Notes under the pieces: generated by a model
What the model was told of the DNA's origin: nothing
Database searches by the model: none
What the model saw: only the letters and a program-made list of their open reading frames with translations
Position numbers and translations under genes: made by a program
Shown: positions 32,928 to 47,287 of the stretch, piece after piece
Position numbering within the stretch: the stretch's first letter is position 1
Layout: every line of letters starts with the position of its first letter
Origin: Comamonadaceae bacterium
GTDB taxonomy: Bacteria; Pseudomonadota; Gammaproteobacteria; Burkholderiales; Burkholderiaceae_C
DNA: 64,000 bases
Assembly (NCBI GenBank): GCA_947476465.1
Contig: CANJQN010000003.1
Span: forward strand, 120,412 to 184,411
Reading direction: 5' to 3'

Positions 32928-33911
32928 ATGAAACTCTCGCGAACCGCGCCCATGATCTCGCTTTTGACGCTATTGGCTGCGTTGCTCGCGCCGATCTCAG
33001 CGTTTGCCCAGCCGGCGGCACCTTACCCGTCAAAGCCCATTCGCTTTATCGTGCCATTTCCACCCGGCGGCGGGGGGGACATCGTGGCTCGACTTATAGG
33101 TACCCGACTCGCGGAGGCACTGAACAACCCGGTGGTCGTGGACAACAAACCAGGGGCGCAAGGCAACATTGGGGCCGGGCTGGGGGCACGTGCGCCAGCA
33201 GACGGATACACCCTTCTTTTTGGCCATTCAGGCACCCATTCAATTAACCCGACGCTGTACGCGCAGGTCCCTTTTAAAGAAAGCGATTTTCAGCCGGTCA
33301 TTTGGATGATGAACGTCCCGCAGGTCGTAACACTGAGCGCGTCTGTACAAGCGACCGGCATTCAGGAATTTATTTCCCTGGCCAAGAGAAATCCTGGCGC
33401 AATGAACTTCGGTTCCGCCGGTGCGATTCAGCAGCTCGCTGGCGAGCTGTTGAATGCACAGGCCGGCATCAAGATCACGCACGTCCCCTACAAGGGTGGG
33501 GCTGCCATGGTGAATGCACTGCTGGGAGGCGAAATTCAACTTTCGTTTCTAGACCCTGCCAACGTCGTACAGACGGTGCCGACCGGCAAGGTCAAACCCA
33601 TCGCTGTGGCATCGCAAAAACGGTCAAAGATTTTCCCTGACTTGCCGACACTGAACGAGGCGGGTCTTCCCGGCTTCGAGGTGACATCCTGGAACGGTCT
33701 GCTGGTTCCCGCGGGAACTCCGCGCGATATCGTCCTTCGGCTCAACGCCGAGGTCAACAAGATCCTCACCTCGACGGAAATGACCGCACGACTTTCCGTC
33801 TTGGGCTATGAGCCTGTAGGGGGAACGCCGGAACAGTTCTCTTCCCATATCAGCCAGGAAACAGCGAAGTGGGGAAAGATCGTCAGAGATGCGAAGATGA
33901 GCGCGGAGTGA
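32928..33911 (+). CDS. Bug/TctC family tripartite tricarboxylate transporter substrate-binding protein
   Basis: Signal peptide; KPIRFIVPFPPGGGGDIVARLIG...VVVDNKPGAQGNIGAGLGARAPADGYTLLFG...HVPYKGGAAMVNALLGG. Confidence 0.94.
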   Translation: MKLSRTAPMISLLTLLAALLAPISAFAQPAAPYPSKPIRFIVPFPPGGGGDIVARLIGTRLAEALNNPVVVDNKPGAQGNIGAGLGARAPADGYTLLFGHSGTHSINPTLYAQVPFKESDFQPVIWMMNVPQVVTLSASVQATGIQEFISLAKRNPGAMNFGSAGAIQQLAGELLNAQAGIKITHVPYKGGAAMVNALLGGEIQLSFLDPANVVQTVPTGKVKPIAVASQKRSKIFPDLPTLNEAGLPGFEVTSWNGLLVPAGTPRDIVLRLNAEVNKILTSTEMTARLSVLGYEPVGGTPEQFSSHISQETAKWGKIVRDAKMSAE

Positions 33912-33939
33912 GTGTTGATACCGTAGCCGGCGGGAGCGC

Positions 33940-34182
33940 ATGGAAGAAATCAAGTTGAACATGCCGCACTATCCAATGCTGCGCTTGGTGGTGCGCCACG
34001 GCAACTGGCTGGCCGGGCTGGGCGCAGTCACTTGCGCAGTACTGGCGGTTGTTGCGTTCTGGAACCATGGTCTGGTTGCCATACTTGTTGCCGCATTGGG
34101 CGTCGGAGGATTTTTCTTTTTGATCGCACGCACCGGCGTGGAGATGGTGCGCCTGGTTACCGACATGCTCCTGCCGAAATAG
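33940..34182 (+). CDS. small (80 aa) predicted two-TM membrane protein
   Basis: Two hydrophobic stretches (WLAGLGAVTCAVLAVVAFW; LVAILVAALGVGGFFFLIA); compact placement between the Bug and FAD genes. Confidence 0.65.
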   Translation: MEEIKLNMPHYPMLRLVVRHGNWLAGLGAVTCAVLAVVAFWNHGLVAILVAALGVGGFFFLIARTGVEMVRLVTDMLLPK

Positions 34183-34184
34183 AT

Positions 34185-35612
34185 ATGGACGTCGATGATG
34201 ACGTCGTTTCCTGCGATGTCGTGGTGGTCGGTGGTGGCATCGCAGGCCTGGTCGCTGCGACCCGGGCGGCTCAAACGGGGTTAGACGTCGCTGTTCTGGA
34301 AAAAGGCGATACGGCAGACTATTTGTGCAACAGCCGCTTTACGGGTGGCGCGTTTCATGTTTGCTACCGCAACGTCACCGAGGATGCGAGCGCGCTGCGG
34401 GAGGACATTTTCAAATCCACCCACGGGTTCGCCGATGCTCGCTTAGCGGCTGGCGTCGCGTCCGATGCCCGAACGGCAGTGGCTTGGCTGAAGCTCCAGG
34501 GTGTGCGTTTCATCAAGTCGGGACCGGATCCGTGGCAACACAATTTCCTCGCACCACCCAGTTTGCTCCAGCCAGGGCTGAACTGGAAGGGCCGAGGGGG
34601 CGACGTCATGTTGCGCACGCTTCGGGGGCGCCTTGAAGCCATGGGAGGGCGCCTGCTACAGGGCGCGCGGGCGCGCGGCTTGCTAATGGACGGCAATCGC
34701 TGCCGCGGGGTGCGTATGGAACGGGCGGGTCGCGCCCAATCCGTGCAGGCAGACAACGTGGTCCTTTGCGATGGTGGATTCCAGGCAAATCCGGCATTGC
34801 TGCGCGAGTACATCACGCCCGCACCTGAGAAGCTGAAGCAACGCGGCGCGGCCACCGGACATGGCGATGCACTCTTGATGGCGCGCGACGCGGGCGCCGC
34901 GCTCGTGGGCATGGAAAATTTTTACGGTCACCTCCTGTCTCAGGAAGCCCTGGAGATGGATAGCCTATGGCCCTATCCAACACTCGACCGCATCGCAGGC
35001 GCTGGCATTGTGGTCAACCGGTACGGTCGCAGATTCATGGATGAAGGCCTTGGCGGTGTGTTCATGGCCAATTGCATTGCGCGATTGCAGGATCCTCTTT
35101 CCACCGTCGCCATTTTTGACCGGAAGATCTGGGAGGGTCCTGCGACCGACCACCTGCTGCCACCCAATCCGCACCTGGTTCTCTCGGGGGGAAGCGTGAT
35201 AGCGGCAAAGAGCCTGGATGACCTCGCGGCACGGTTGCATATGCCGGGCGAGCCCCTGAAGGAGACCGTAGCCCAATTCAACGCCGCCGTGCAAACCGGC
35301 ACCACCGGAATGCTTGAGCCGCGCAGAAACTCGTTGAAGACTGCCCCTCATCCGGTTTTGCACGCTCCCTACTACGCGGTTCGACTCGTCGCCGGGATTA
35401 CCTACACGATGGGCGGTCTGGCCATCGACGACATGGGACGTGTCCTGAATGAACGGGGCGATCCGATCCCCGGATTGTTTGCTTCCGGATGCACGACCGG
35501 CGGCCTTGAAGGGGGTGCGGCCAGCGGGTACGTGGGCGGCCTGGCGAAATCCGCGTCGATCAGCATGCGTGTGGGAAACGCGCTGGCCGCCCTACGCCAG
35601 AGCGTTGTCTAG
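34185..35612 (+). CDS. FAD-dependent oxidoreductase (TcuA/fumarate reductase-like)
   Basis: CDVVVVGGGIAGLVAATRAAQTGLDVAVLEKG...NSRFTGGAFHVCYRN...GLFASGCTTGGLEGGAASGYVGGLAKS. Start at MDVDDDVVSC, 2 nt after the previous stop. Confidence 0.88.
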   Translation: MDVDDDVVSCDVVVVGGGIAGLVAATRAAQTGLDVAVLEKGDTADYLCNSRFTGGAFHVCYRNVTEDASALREDIFKSTHGFADARLAAGVASDARTAVAWLKLQGVRFIKSGPDPWQHNFLAPPSLLQPGLNWKGRGGDVMLRTLRGRLEAMGGRLLQGARARGLLMDGNRCRGVRMERAGRAQSVQADNVVLCDGGFQANPALLREYITPAPEKLKQRGAATGHGDALLMARDAGAALVGMENFYGHLLSQEALEMDSLWPYPTLDRIAGAGIVVNRYGRRFMDEGLGGVFMANCIARLQDPLSTVAIFDRKIWEGPATDHLLPPNPHLVLSGGSVIAAKSLDDLAARLHMPGEPLKETVAQFNAAVQTGTTGMLEPRRNSLKTAPHPVLHAPYYAVRLVAGITYTMGGLAIDDMGRVLNERGDPIPGLFASGCTTGGLEGGAASGYVGGLAKSASISMRVGNALAALRQSVV

Positions 35613-35630
35613 CGGGCGCGAGTGAAGTGG

Positions 35631-36161
35631 TCAGTTGATCGGGCCAGCCGCAGACCGGAGCACAGGCCGCGGTATCGCCAGCAGCAGAAACACCACCGCG
35701 AAAATCACGAACCAGACAAACGACCAATTGGCGATGCTCGCGCCCAGAAACGTCCAGTCGATCTTGGTGCAGTCGCCGCTGCCACGAAAGATCATGGGAA
35801 TGGCGCGCTGCAGCGGGAAAGTTTCGATCATTCCGTAGAAGTCGCGCCCGCAGGAGGCGATTTCGGGCGGGTACCACTGCAGCCAGCTCTGACGCGCCGC
35901 GGTGAAGCCGCCGAAGCCGGCGAACAGCAGGCCGATGAGGGCGCCCACCACCTGGCCCGCCCGCCCGCGCACCAGGGCTGTGAGCCCGGACACAAAGGCG
36001 ATCAGCACCATGGCATAGCGTTGCACGATGCACATGGGGCAAGGCTCCAGACCCACCACGTGCTGCAAGTACAGACCGAAGGCCAGCAAGGCCAGGCAGA
36101 TGATGCAAATCGCCGCAAACACGCGGCGCGGTGTGGTGCGGATCCAGTCGAAAACGAACAA
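35631..36161 (-). CDS. dsbB: disulfide bond formation protein B
   Basis: CLALLAFGLYLQHVVGLEPCPMCIVQRYAMV; WLQWYPPEIASCGRDFYGMIETFPLQRAIPMIFRGSGDCTKIDWTFLGASIANWS. Confidence 0.93.
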   Translation of the reverse strand: MFVFDWIRTTPRRVFAAICIICLALLAFGLYLQHVVGLEPCPMCIVQRYAMVLIAFVSGLTALVRGRAGQVVGALIGLLFAGFGGFTAARQSWLQWYPPEIASCGRDFYGMIETFPLQRAIPMIFRGSGDCTKIDWTFLGASIANWSFVWFVIFAVVFLLLAIPRPVLRSAAGPIN

Positions 36162-36193
36162 TTGAAACTCCTCCTGCGGGCCTGCCCCTTTTA

Positions 36194-37288
36194 TCAGGAA
36201 GCGCCCTCCACGAACACACGGGCCCGCCGCGGCGTCACCACCAGCGTCTCGCCCTCCCGGAAACCGGCATCCCTGAATTGTTGCGCAGGAATCTGCGCTT
36301 CGATGATGGGATCGTTGCCGTCCTGTGGCTGAGTGTCGCCGACGGCATGAAGTTCCAGCCGGGCGATGGGGCCGACCACGATGGCGCGCTCGAGCGTGGC
36401 GACGATGCCGTCGACCGCCGTGCCCGGGGTGTATCGCTGAACGTCCAGGTCGTGCGGGCGCACGTAGGCAAAGGCCTTGGCGTGCTGGGCTTGCGCGTGT
36501 TCGGGGGCGTGCAGCTGCATGCCTTCCAGGTGCACCTGGCCCTCATGGGCGCGGCCGTGGAACAGGTTCACATCGCCCAGGAAGCCGTAGACGAAGGGGC
36601 TGGCCGGGTGGTCCCACACGTCTTGCGGGGTGCCCACCTGTTCGACCACGCCGTGGTTCATCAGCACCACGCGGTCGGCCACTTCCAGGGCCTCTTCCTG
36701 GTCGTGGGTGACGAAGATGCTGGTGACGTGCAGCTCGTCGTGCAGGCGGCGCAGCCAGCGGCGCAGCTCCTTGCGCACCTTGGCGTCGAGCGCGCCGAAA
36801 GGCTCGTCAAGCAGCAACACCTTGGGCTCGACCGCCAGGGCGCGGGCCAGCGCGATGCGCTGGCGCTGGCCGCCCGACAGCTGCGACGGGAAGCGGTCGG
36901 CCAGCCAATCGAGTTGCACCAGGCCCAGCAGCTCGTGCACCTTGGCCTTGATCTGCGCTTCGCTCGGCCGGGTGGCGCGCGGGCGCACACGCAGGCCGAA
37001 AGCGACGTTCTCGAACACTGTCATGTGCCGGAACAACGCGTAATGCTGGAACACGAAGCCCACCTGCCGCTCACGCACGTGCACGTCGGTGGTGTCCTCG
37101 CCGCTGAAAAAGATGCTGCCGGCGTCGGCCGACTCGAGGCCGGCGATGATACGCAGCAAGGTGGTTTTGCCGCAGCCCGAGGGGCCCAGCAACGCGATCA
37201 GCTCGCCCGATTCGATGTTGACGGACACGTCCTGCAGCGCCTTGAAGTCGCCGAAGTTCTTGCTGACGTTGCGGATTTCGATGCTCAT
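36194..37288 (-). CDS. cysA: sulfate/thiosulfate ABC transporter ATP-binding protein
   Basis: [91 protein letters not shown]. Confidence 0.96.
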   Translation of the reverse strand: MSIEIRNVSKNFGDFKALQDVSVNIESGELIALLGPSGCGKTTLLRIIAGLESADAGSIFFSGEDTTDVHVRERQVGFVFQHYALFRHMTVFENVAFGLRVRPRATRPSEAQIKAKVHELLGLVQLDWLADRFPSQLSGGQRQRIALARALAVEPKVLLLDEPFGALDAKVRKELRRWLRRLHDELHVTSIFVTHDQEEALEVADRVVLMNHGVVEQVGTPQDVWDHPASPFVYGFLGDVNLFHGRAHEGQVHLEGMQLHAPEHAQAQHAKAFAYVRPHDLDVQRYTPGTAVDGIVATLERAIVVGPIARLELHAVGDTQPQDGNDPIIEAQIPAQQFRDAGFREGETLVVTPRRARVFVEGAS

Positions 37289-37317
37289 GTCGGGTCTTTC
37301 CTATCGTTCGCGCTGGG

Positions 37318-37449
37318 CCCTTCGATAAGGCTCAGGACAGGCCTGTCGAAGGGCACGTGTGACCGCAGGGCTTCGACAAGCTCAGCCCGAACGGAAATGT
37401 GTGGTGCGCCTGATCTCCCTCCCCGTTCGTCCTGAGCCTGTCGAAGGAC
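37318..37449. repeat. cluster of family A inverted-repeat units
   Basis: CCCTTCGATAAGGCTCAGGACAGGCCTGTCGAAGGG, then GGGCTTCGACAAGCTCAGCCCGAACGG paired with CCGTTCGTCCTGAGCCTGTCGAAGGAC; same family as the hrpA insertion. Confidence 0.9.
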
Positions 37450-37469
37450 TTCGCACATACGAGGTTTCC

Positions 37470-38378
37470 TCATACGGGCACTGGCTGCTCCGGCGGCATC
37501 TCGGCCGCCGCCTTCATCAGGCGTTCGTGCTGCCACTCGGCCACGGTCTTGATCGCCAGAGTGACCAGGGCCAGCAGCGCCAGCAACGAGGCCACGGCAA
37601 AAGCCGCGACGGACTGGTATTCGTTGTAGAGGATCTCCACGTGCAGCGGCATGGTGTTGGTCTGGCCCCGGATGTGGCCCGAGACCACCGACACCGCGCC
37701 GAACTCGCCCATCGCCCGCGCATTGCACAGGATCACGCCGTAGATCAGGCCCCACTTGATGTTGGGCAACGTCACGCGCCAAAACGTCTGCCAGCCAGTC
37801 GCGCCCAGCACGATGGCGGCCTGCTCCTCCTCGTTGCCCTGGGCCTGCATCAGCGGAATGAGTTCGCGCGCAATGAAGGGAAAGGTGACGAAGATCGTAG
37901 CCAACACGATGCCCGGCACCGCGAACACCACCTTGATGTCGTGCGCCTCCAGCCAGGGTCCCAGCCAGCCCTGGGCGCCGAACACCAGGATGTACATCAG
38001 GCCCGCCACCACTGGGGACACCGAGAACGGCAGGTCGACCAGCGTGGTGAGGAAGGCCTTGCCACGGAACTCGTACTTGGCGATGCACCAGGCCGCCGCC
38101 ACGCCGAACACCAGGTTCAGTGGCACGGCGATCGCCGCGGTGATCAGCGTCAGCCGGATCGCCGACCAGGCATCGGGCTCGCGCAGCGCGTCGATGTAGG
38201 CGCCAAAGCCCTTGCGCAGTGCCTCGGCGAACACGGCGGCCAGGGGCAGCGCCAGGAACAGCAGCAGAAACACCAGCGCGATGCCGATCAGCGTGCGGCG
38301 CACCCAGGTCACCTCGGTGGTGCGGACGCGGCGTTGAACAAGCGAAGTCATGTGCCCCCCGATCGCTTGCGTTGCCAC
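37470..38378 (-). CDS. cysW: sulfate ABC transporter permease CysW
   Basis: [56 protein letters not shown]. Confidence 0.95.
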   Translation of the reverse strand: MATQAIGGHMTSLVQRRVRTTEVTWVRRTLIGIALVFLLLFLALPLAAVFAEALRKGFGAYIDALREPDAWSAIRLTLITAAIAVPLNLVFGVAAAWCIAKYEFRGKAFLTTLVDLPFSVSPVVAGLMYILVFGAQGWLGPWLEAHDIKVVFAVPGIVLATIFVTFPFIARELIPLMQAQGNEEEQAAIVLGATGWQTFWRVTLPNIKWGLIYGVILCNARAMGEFGAVSVVSGHIRGQTNTMPLHVEILYNEYQSVAAFAVASLLALLALVTLAIKTVAEWQHERLMKAAAEMPPEQPVPV

Positions 38379-39232
38379 GACTGAAGCGAGTTGATCACCA
38401 GCAGCATGACGAAGGACGCGAGCAGCATGACCACCGCCACGGCGGTGGCGCCGGCCACGTCGTATTGTTCGAGCTTGCCGATGATGATCAGCGGCACGAT
38501 CTCGGACACCATGGGCATGTTGCCGGCGATGAAGATGACCGAGCCGTATTCGCCGATGGCCCGGGCAAAAGCCATCGCGAAGCCGGTGAGCAGGGCTGGC
38601 GCGATCGCCGGCAGGATGACGCGGCTGAAGGTCTGCCAGCGGGTGGCGCCCAGTGACATGGCGGCTTCCTCCAACTCGCGCTCGGTGTCCTCGAGCACGG
38701 GCTGCACGGTGCGAACCACGAAAGGCAGGCCGATGAAGATCAGCGCAATCACCACGCCGTTGCGGTTGAAGGCCAACTGCACGCCAAGCGGCTCCAGGTA
38801 CTGGCCGATCCAGCCGTTGCCCGCCAGCAGCGCACTCAGTGAAATGCCGGCCACGGCGGTGGGCAGTGCGAAGGGCAGATCGACCAGCGCGTCGATGATC
38901 CGTTTGCCGGGGAACGTATAGCGCACCAGCACCCAGGCCACCAGCAGGCCGAACACCGCGTTGACCGCGGCGGCGATGAACGAGGCGCCGAATGTCAGGC
39001 GATACGCGGCCATCGCGCGGGGCGAGCTGACCGCCGCGATGAACTGCTCACCGCTGAGGGTGAAGCTCTTGAGAACCAGCGCCGACAGCGGCACCAGCAC
39101 GATCAGGCTCAGGTACGCCAGCGTGTACCCCAGCGTGAGGTTGAAGCCGGGCAGCACCTTGCGGTTGCCGACCGAGCGGCGGACGGGGACAGGCCCCGCG
39201 CCCACGGGCAGCGGGGTGGCAACGGAAGTCAT
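38348..39232 (-). CDS. cysT: sulfate ABC transporter permease CysT/CysU
   Basis: [30 protein letters not shown]...[22 protein letters not shown]...[20 protein letters not shown]. Confidence 0.95.
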   Translation of the reverse strand: MTSVATPLPVGAGPVPVRRSVGNRKVLPGFNLTLGYTLAYLSLIVLVPLSALVLKSFTLSGEQFIAAVSSPRAMAAYRLTFGASFIAAAVNAVFGLLVAWVLVRYTFPGKRIIDALVDLPFALPTAVAGISLSALLAGNGWIGQYLEPLGVQLAFNRNGVVIALIFIGLPFVVRTVQPVLEDTERELEEAAMSLGATRWQTFSRVILPAIAPALLTGFAMAFARAIGEYGSVIFIAGNMPMVSEIVPLIIIGKLEQYDVAGATAVAVVMLLASFVMLLVINSLQSWQRKRSGGT

Positions 39233-39397
39233 GTCGCCCCCTCGTTCGGCACTTCGTGTCCATCGCTGGTCGAGTCGCAGTCGCAGCCTGCGGCTCTTCG
39301 TGCCGTCCAAGCCTGCGCAGGCAGGCTCGGAGCCGCGGCACTCAGCCCCTCGGGGGTGCGAGCTTGCTTGAGGCGGCTCGGCGCGGCGCTCATGCTC

Positions 39398-40393
39398 TCA
39401 GCGGACGGTGTAGATCTTGTCGAACTGGCCACCGTCGTTGAAGTGCACCTTCTGCGCTTCGCCGAGCGAGCCGAACAGCTCTTGCACGGTGAACAGTTGC
39501 AGCGGCTTGAAGGCCTGCGCGTACTTCTTGAGCACGGCCGCATTGCGCGGGCGGATGTTGTGCTTGGCCGCGATCTCCTGGCCTTCTTCGGTGTAGAGGA
39601 AGTTCAGGTAGGCCCGGGCCAGATCGCCCGTGCCCTTCTTGGCGACCGTGCGCTCGACCACCGCCACCGGGTTCTCGGCCACGATGCTGATGGACGGGTA
39701 CACCACGTCGACCTTGTTGGCGCCGAACTCGCGGTCGACCGACACCACTTCCGATTCAAAGGTGATCAGCGCGTCGCCGATATTGCGTTGCAAGAAGGCG
39801 GTGGTGGCGTCGCGCCCGCCACGCGCCAGCACCGGCACGTTCTTGAACAGCTTGCTCACGAACTCGATGGCCTGGGCGTCGGTGCCGCCCTTTTTCTTCA
39901 CATAGCCCCAGGCGGCCAGGTAGGCATAGCGGCCGTTGCCACCGGTCTTGGGGTTGACCACCACCACTTTCACGTCGGGCTTGATCAGGTCGTCCCAGTC
40001 CTTGATGCCCTTGGGGTTGCCGTTGCGCACCAGGAACAGCATGGTCGAGGTGGTGGGCGCGGCGTTGTCGGGAAAGCGCTTGGCCCAGTCCTTGGCGACC
40101 ACGCCCTTTTCCGCCAGGAACTCGACGTCGGTGGTGGTGTTCATGGTCACCACGTCCGCATCGAGGCCGTCGGCCACTGCGCGGGCCTGGGCCGAGGAGC
40201 CGCCATGGGCCTGATCGATCTTGACGTCCTTGCCGGTGGTCTTCTTGTAGTAGGGGATGAACGCGGTGTTGACGTCCTTGTAGAACTCACGCGCCACGTC
40301 GTAGGACACGTTCAGCAGGGTCTGCTGGGCAGATGCCACGCTGCTGGCGGCCAGTGCGACGGCGGCGATGAAGGTCTTGATTCGGGATGTCAT
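39398..40393 (-). CDS. sbp: sulfate ABC transporter substrate-binding protein
   Basis: Signal peptide; LLNVSYDVAREFYKDVNTAFIPYYKKTTGKDVKIDQAHGGSSAQARAVADGLDADVVTMNT; NPKTGGNGRYAYLAAWGY. Confidence 0.95.
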   Translation of the reverse strand: MTSRIKTFIAAVALAASSVASAQQTLLNVSYDVAREFYKDVNTAFIPYYKKTTGKDVKIDQAHGGSSAQARAVADGLDADVVTMNTTTDVEFLAEKGVVAKDWAKRFPDNAAPTTSTMLFLVRNGNPKGIKDWDDLIKPDVKVVVVNPKTGGNGRYAYLAAWGYVKKKGGTDAQAIEFVSKLFKNVPVLARGGRDATTAFLQRNIGDALITFESEVVSVDREFGANKVDVVYPSISIVAENPVAVVERTVAKKGTGDLARAYLNFLYTEEGQEIAAKHNIRPRNAAVLKKYAQAFKPLQLFTVQELFGSLGEAQKVHFNDGGQFDKIYTVR

Positions 40394-40451
40394 GGGAGCC
40401 TCTTGTTCAGGTGCCTGCGGGAACAACAAGGCGGTTCTCGCATAAAGAAGA

Positions 40452-40513
40452 GGCCGATTGTGGGTTGCTGGTTATAAAAGCCCAACGAACATATCGTTGT
40501 TTGCATATCGGCC
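40452..40513. promoter_or_regulatory. nested inverted repeats upstream of the sulfate transporter operon
   Basis: Outer GGCCGAT/ATCGGCC (40452-40458/40507-40513) enclosing CAACGA-ACATA-TCGTTG (40483-40499). Confidence 0.4.
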
Positions 40514-40552
40514 CCACGCATAAGCCGGCGCGTCCACCTCGGCTGCGCATGG

Positions 40553-42611
<2,059 letters not shown>

Positions 42612-42619
42612 GGTTTCTT

Positions 42620-42687
42620 GGATCCCCGCCTGCGCGGGGATGACAACCTTTTTCTCGCCGTCATTCCCGCGCAGGCGGGAATCCAGT
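42620..42687. repeat. dispersed inverted-repeat element (family B)
   Basis: TGGATCCCCGCCTGCGCGGGGATGACAAC paired with GTCATTCCCGCGCAGGCGGGAATCCAG. Confidence 0.9.
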
Positions 42688-42698
42688 GCCCGGCAATC

Positions 42699-45005
<2,307 letters not shown>

Positions 45006-45136
45006 GGATGGGGTGATAGCCCGGGGAGGGCAACCGTGCATTTTAGGTTTGTGCGCCTGCCCCCTCCCCAAAGAGGGTCGCATCCGTCGGCCAGCAGGCG
45101 TGGCGCCAGCGCCCTATGCCGATGTCTCGTGGGGCA

Positions 45137-45862
45137 TTACTTGGGCACGCCGCGGCCCTTGATGACGGTCAGCGAATGTTGAATGTGCTGCGCCAGCAAC
45201 CTTGCTCCGGCTTTTCCATCGCGCTTCATCGCGGCGTCGAAAATCTGCCGATGCTCCTCGTGCACACTCGCCGCCACCGGCGTCGTCGCGGTCGAAAGGC
45301 GCCAGTAGCGCTCCGTCTGCCCGTACAGGACCGACTGGAACCGCAGGATCCATCGCGAGGGGCAAGCGGAGATCAACGCCTGGTGAAACGCGCGATTGCG
45401 GTCTTCCCATTCGCTGGACCAGCCATCCTTCTCGCGCGCCAGGCGCTCCTGGGCGCGCGAGAGCCGGTGGTAGGCGCCGACCACCTCGGCCTCCCATCGT
45501 TCATCGCCGTATTTCATCGCATCCTGGAATGCCGCACATTCGAGCAGGGTGCGCGTTCGCGTCAGGTCCTCGATGTCGGCCAGGGACATGGGTGATACCC
45601 GAAAACCGCGCTGTGCCTGCGGCACCACGAGCGAATCGGACACCAGCAGCGCCAGCGCCTCGCGCAGGGTGCTGCCACCGACACCATAGGTTTCCTTGAG
45701 ATGCTCCACGCGCAGCTTCTCGCCAGCAGGATGCCGCCCCGAGATGATGTCCATGCGCAGTTGGCGGTAGGCGGATTCGATGAGCGAACGCGCCGTGGGC
45801 GCCGGCTCCTCGTGCGGTGAATCGTGCGCAGTGACACTGGGTTCGAAGCGATTCATGGCCAT
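45137..45862 (-). CDS. GntR family transcriptional regulator (FCD type)
   Basis: AYRQLRMDIISGRHPAGEKLRVEHLKETYGVGGSTLREALALLVSDSLVVPQAQRGFRVSPMS. Confidence 0.93.
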   Translation of the reverse strand: MAMNRFEPSVTAHDSPHEEPAPTARSLIESAYRQLRMDIISGRHPAGEKLRVEHLKETYGVGGSTLREALALLVSDSLVVPQAQRGFRVSPMSLADIEDLTRTRTLLECAAFQDAMKYGDERWEAEVVGAYHRLSRAQERLAREKDGWSSEWEDRNRAFHQALISACPSRWILRFQSVLYGQTERYWRLSTATTPVAASVHEEHRQIFDAAMKRDGKAGARLLAQHIQHSLTVIKGRGVPK

Positions 45863-45913
45863 TGCAGCAGTTGGGGGCGCGCAAGATCGCGAGCGCAGCG
45901 CTCTTTCACGGAC

Positions 45914-47287
45914 TTACTTGTAGCCCGCAATCCTGGGCAGCCACAGGACGAGTTCAGGAAACAGGAAGAAGGCCGCCGTGATGGCCAGATCGAGGGCTGC
46001 GAAAGGAAGCACATAGCGAAACACGGAGTGCGCCGGCAGCCCGTTGACTCCCGCGCTCACGAAGACGTTCACCCCGAATGGCGGCATGATAAGCCCGACC
46101 TCGATGACCTTGAGCGCCAGGATGGCGAACCACACCCCATCGAAGCCCAGGCCGGTCACCACCGGATGAAGAACCGGGATCGCGAGCAGCACGATGGCCA
46201 GGCCCTCCAGGAGCATGCCCAGAGGCAGCAGGACCACAAGGATCAACGCCACCAGCAGCTTGGGCTCGATCTGGAGCGTGGCCGTCCATTCCGCCAAACT
46301 GGCCGCGAACCCCTCGACAGCCAGGAAATACGAGAACACCGCCCCGCCGACGAGCAGAAGAAAGATCATGCTTGTGAACTGCGAGGTCTCCACCAGGGAA
46401 GCTCTGATGATGGCGCCCAGTGGCCGCAGCCGTGTGGACCGTGGGGTCAACCACGCGATCATCAGCGCGGCGAGCGCCGCAACGCCGCCCGCTTCAGTGG
46501 GCGTGAACAAGCCGCCATACAGGCCACCAACCGCAATGCAGAAGATGACAAGGCCATAGACCAAGCCGACGGAGTCCGTGAGAAACCCGGGCTGGTTGCG
46601 CACAGCGCCAGCCAGAGGGCCTCCAACGATGTCTGCAGGGGCCGAAGGCGCAGCGGCTGCCCCCGCGCTGACACCAGCGACCCCGCTGCCGGGGTTTCGC
46701 ATCGCCCTGACAGCGACGAAAATCGCCAGGACCAGCATCGAAATGAGCCCTGGCACGACGCCAGCCAGGATCAGCTTGCCAACGCTTTCCTTGGCAACGA
46801 TGCCATAGATGACGATGCCCAGGCTGGGCGGAATCAGGTTTGCGAAGGTCCCGGCCGCCGCAACGACCGCCGCAGCATAGGCCTTGTTGTATCCATAGCG
46901 GGACATCTCGGACACGGAGATCCGGCCGAACGCCGCCACGTCCGCCGCACTGGAGCCGGAAATGCCACTGAACAAGGCGGTGGCCCCGACGACGCTCACG
47001 GCCAGGCCGCCTGGAAGCCGGTGCACCAGTCGGTGAACAGACCGGTAGATCTGTTGACCAATGCCCGCGTTCGCCAGCAGCGAGCCGAGCAGGATGTACA
47101 TGGGGATCACCAGCAGCTCATAGCTCGATGCCGCGGTGAACGGCGTATTGCCGATCACGGCTGTCGCCGACGAGAACTCCTGCGAAAGCACGATGCCGGC
47201 CGCTCCGCCCGCCAGCAGTGCCAGGGCGATGGGCACTTCCATCAGGATCAGGACAATGACCAACAGGAGCACGCCAGCGAGGATCAT
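45914..47287 (-). CDS. dctM: TRAP transporter large permease (DctM)
   Basis: MILAGVLLLVIVLILMEVPIALALLAGGAAGIVL...LLVIPMYILLGSLLANAGIGQQIY...GGLAVSVVGATALFSGISGSSAADVAAFG. Confidence 0.93.
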   Translation of the reverse strand: MILAGVLLLVIVLILMEVPIALALLAGGAAGIVLSQEFSSATAVIGNTPFTAASSYELLVIPMYILLGSLLANAGIGQQIYRSVHRLVHRLPGGLAVSVVGATALFSGISGSSAADVAAFGRISVSEMSRYGYNKAYAAAVVAAAGTFANLIPPSLGIVIYGIVAKESVGKLILAGVVPGLISMLVLAIFVAVRAMRNPGSGVAGVSAGAAAAPSAPADIVGGPLAGAVRNQPGFLTDSVGLVYGLVIFCIAVGGLYGGLFTPTEAGGVAALAALMIAWLTPRSTRLRPLGAIIRASLVETSQFTSMIFLLLVGGAVFSYFLAVEGFAASLAEWTATLQIEPKLLVALILVVLLPLGMLLEGLAIVLLAIPVLHPVVTGLGFDGVWFAILALKVIEVGLIMPPFGVNVFVSAGVNGLPAHSVFRYVLPFAALDLAITAAFFLFPELVLWLPRIAGYK

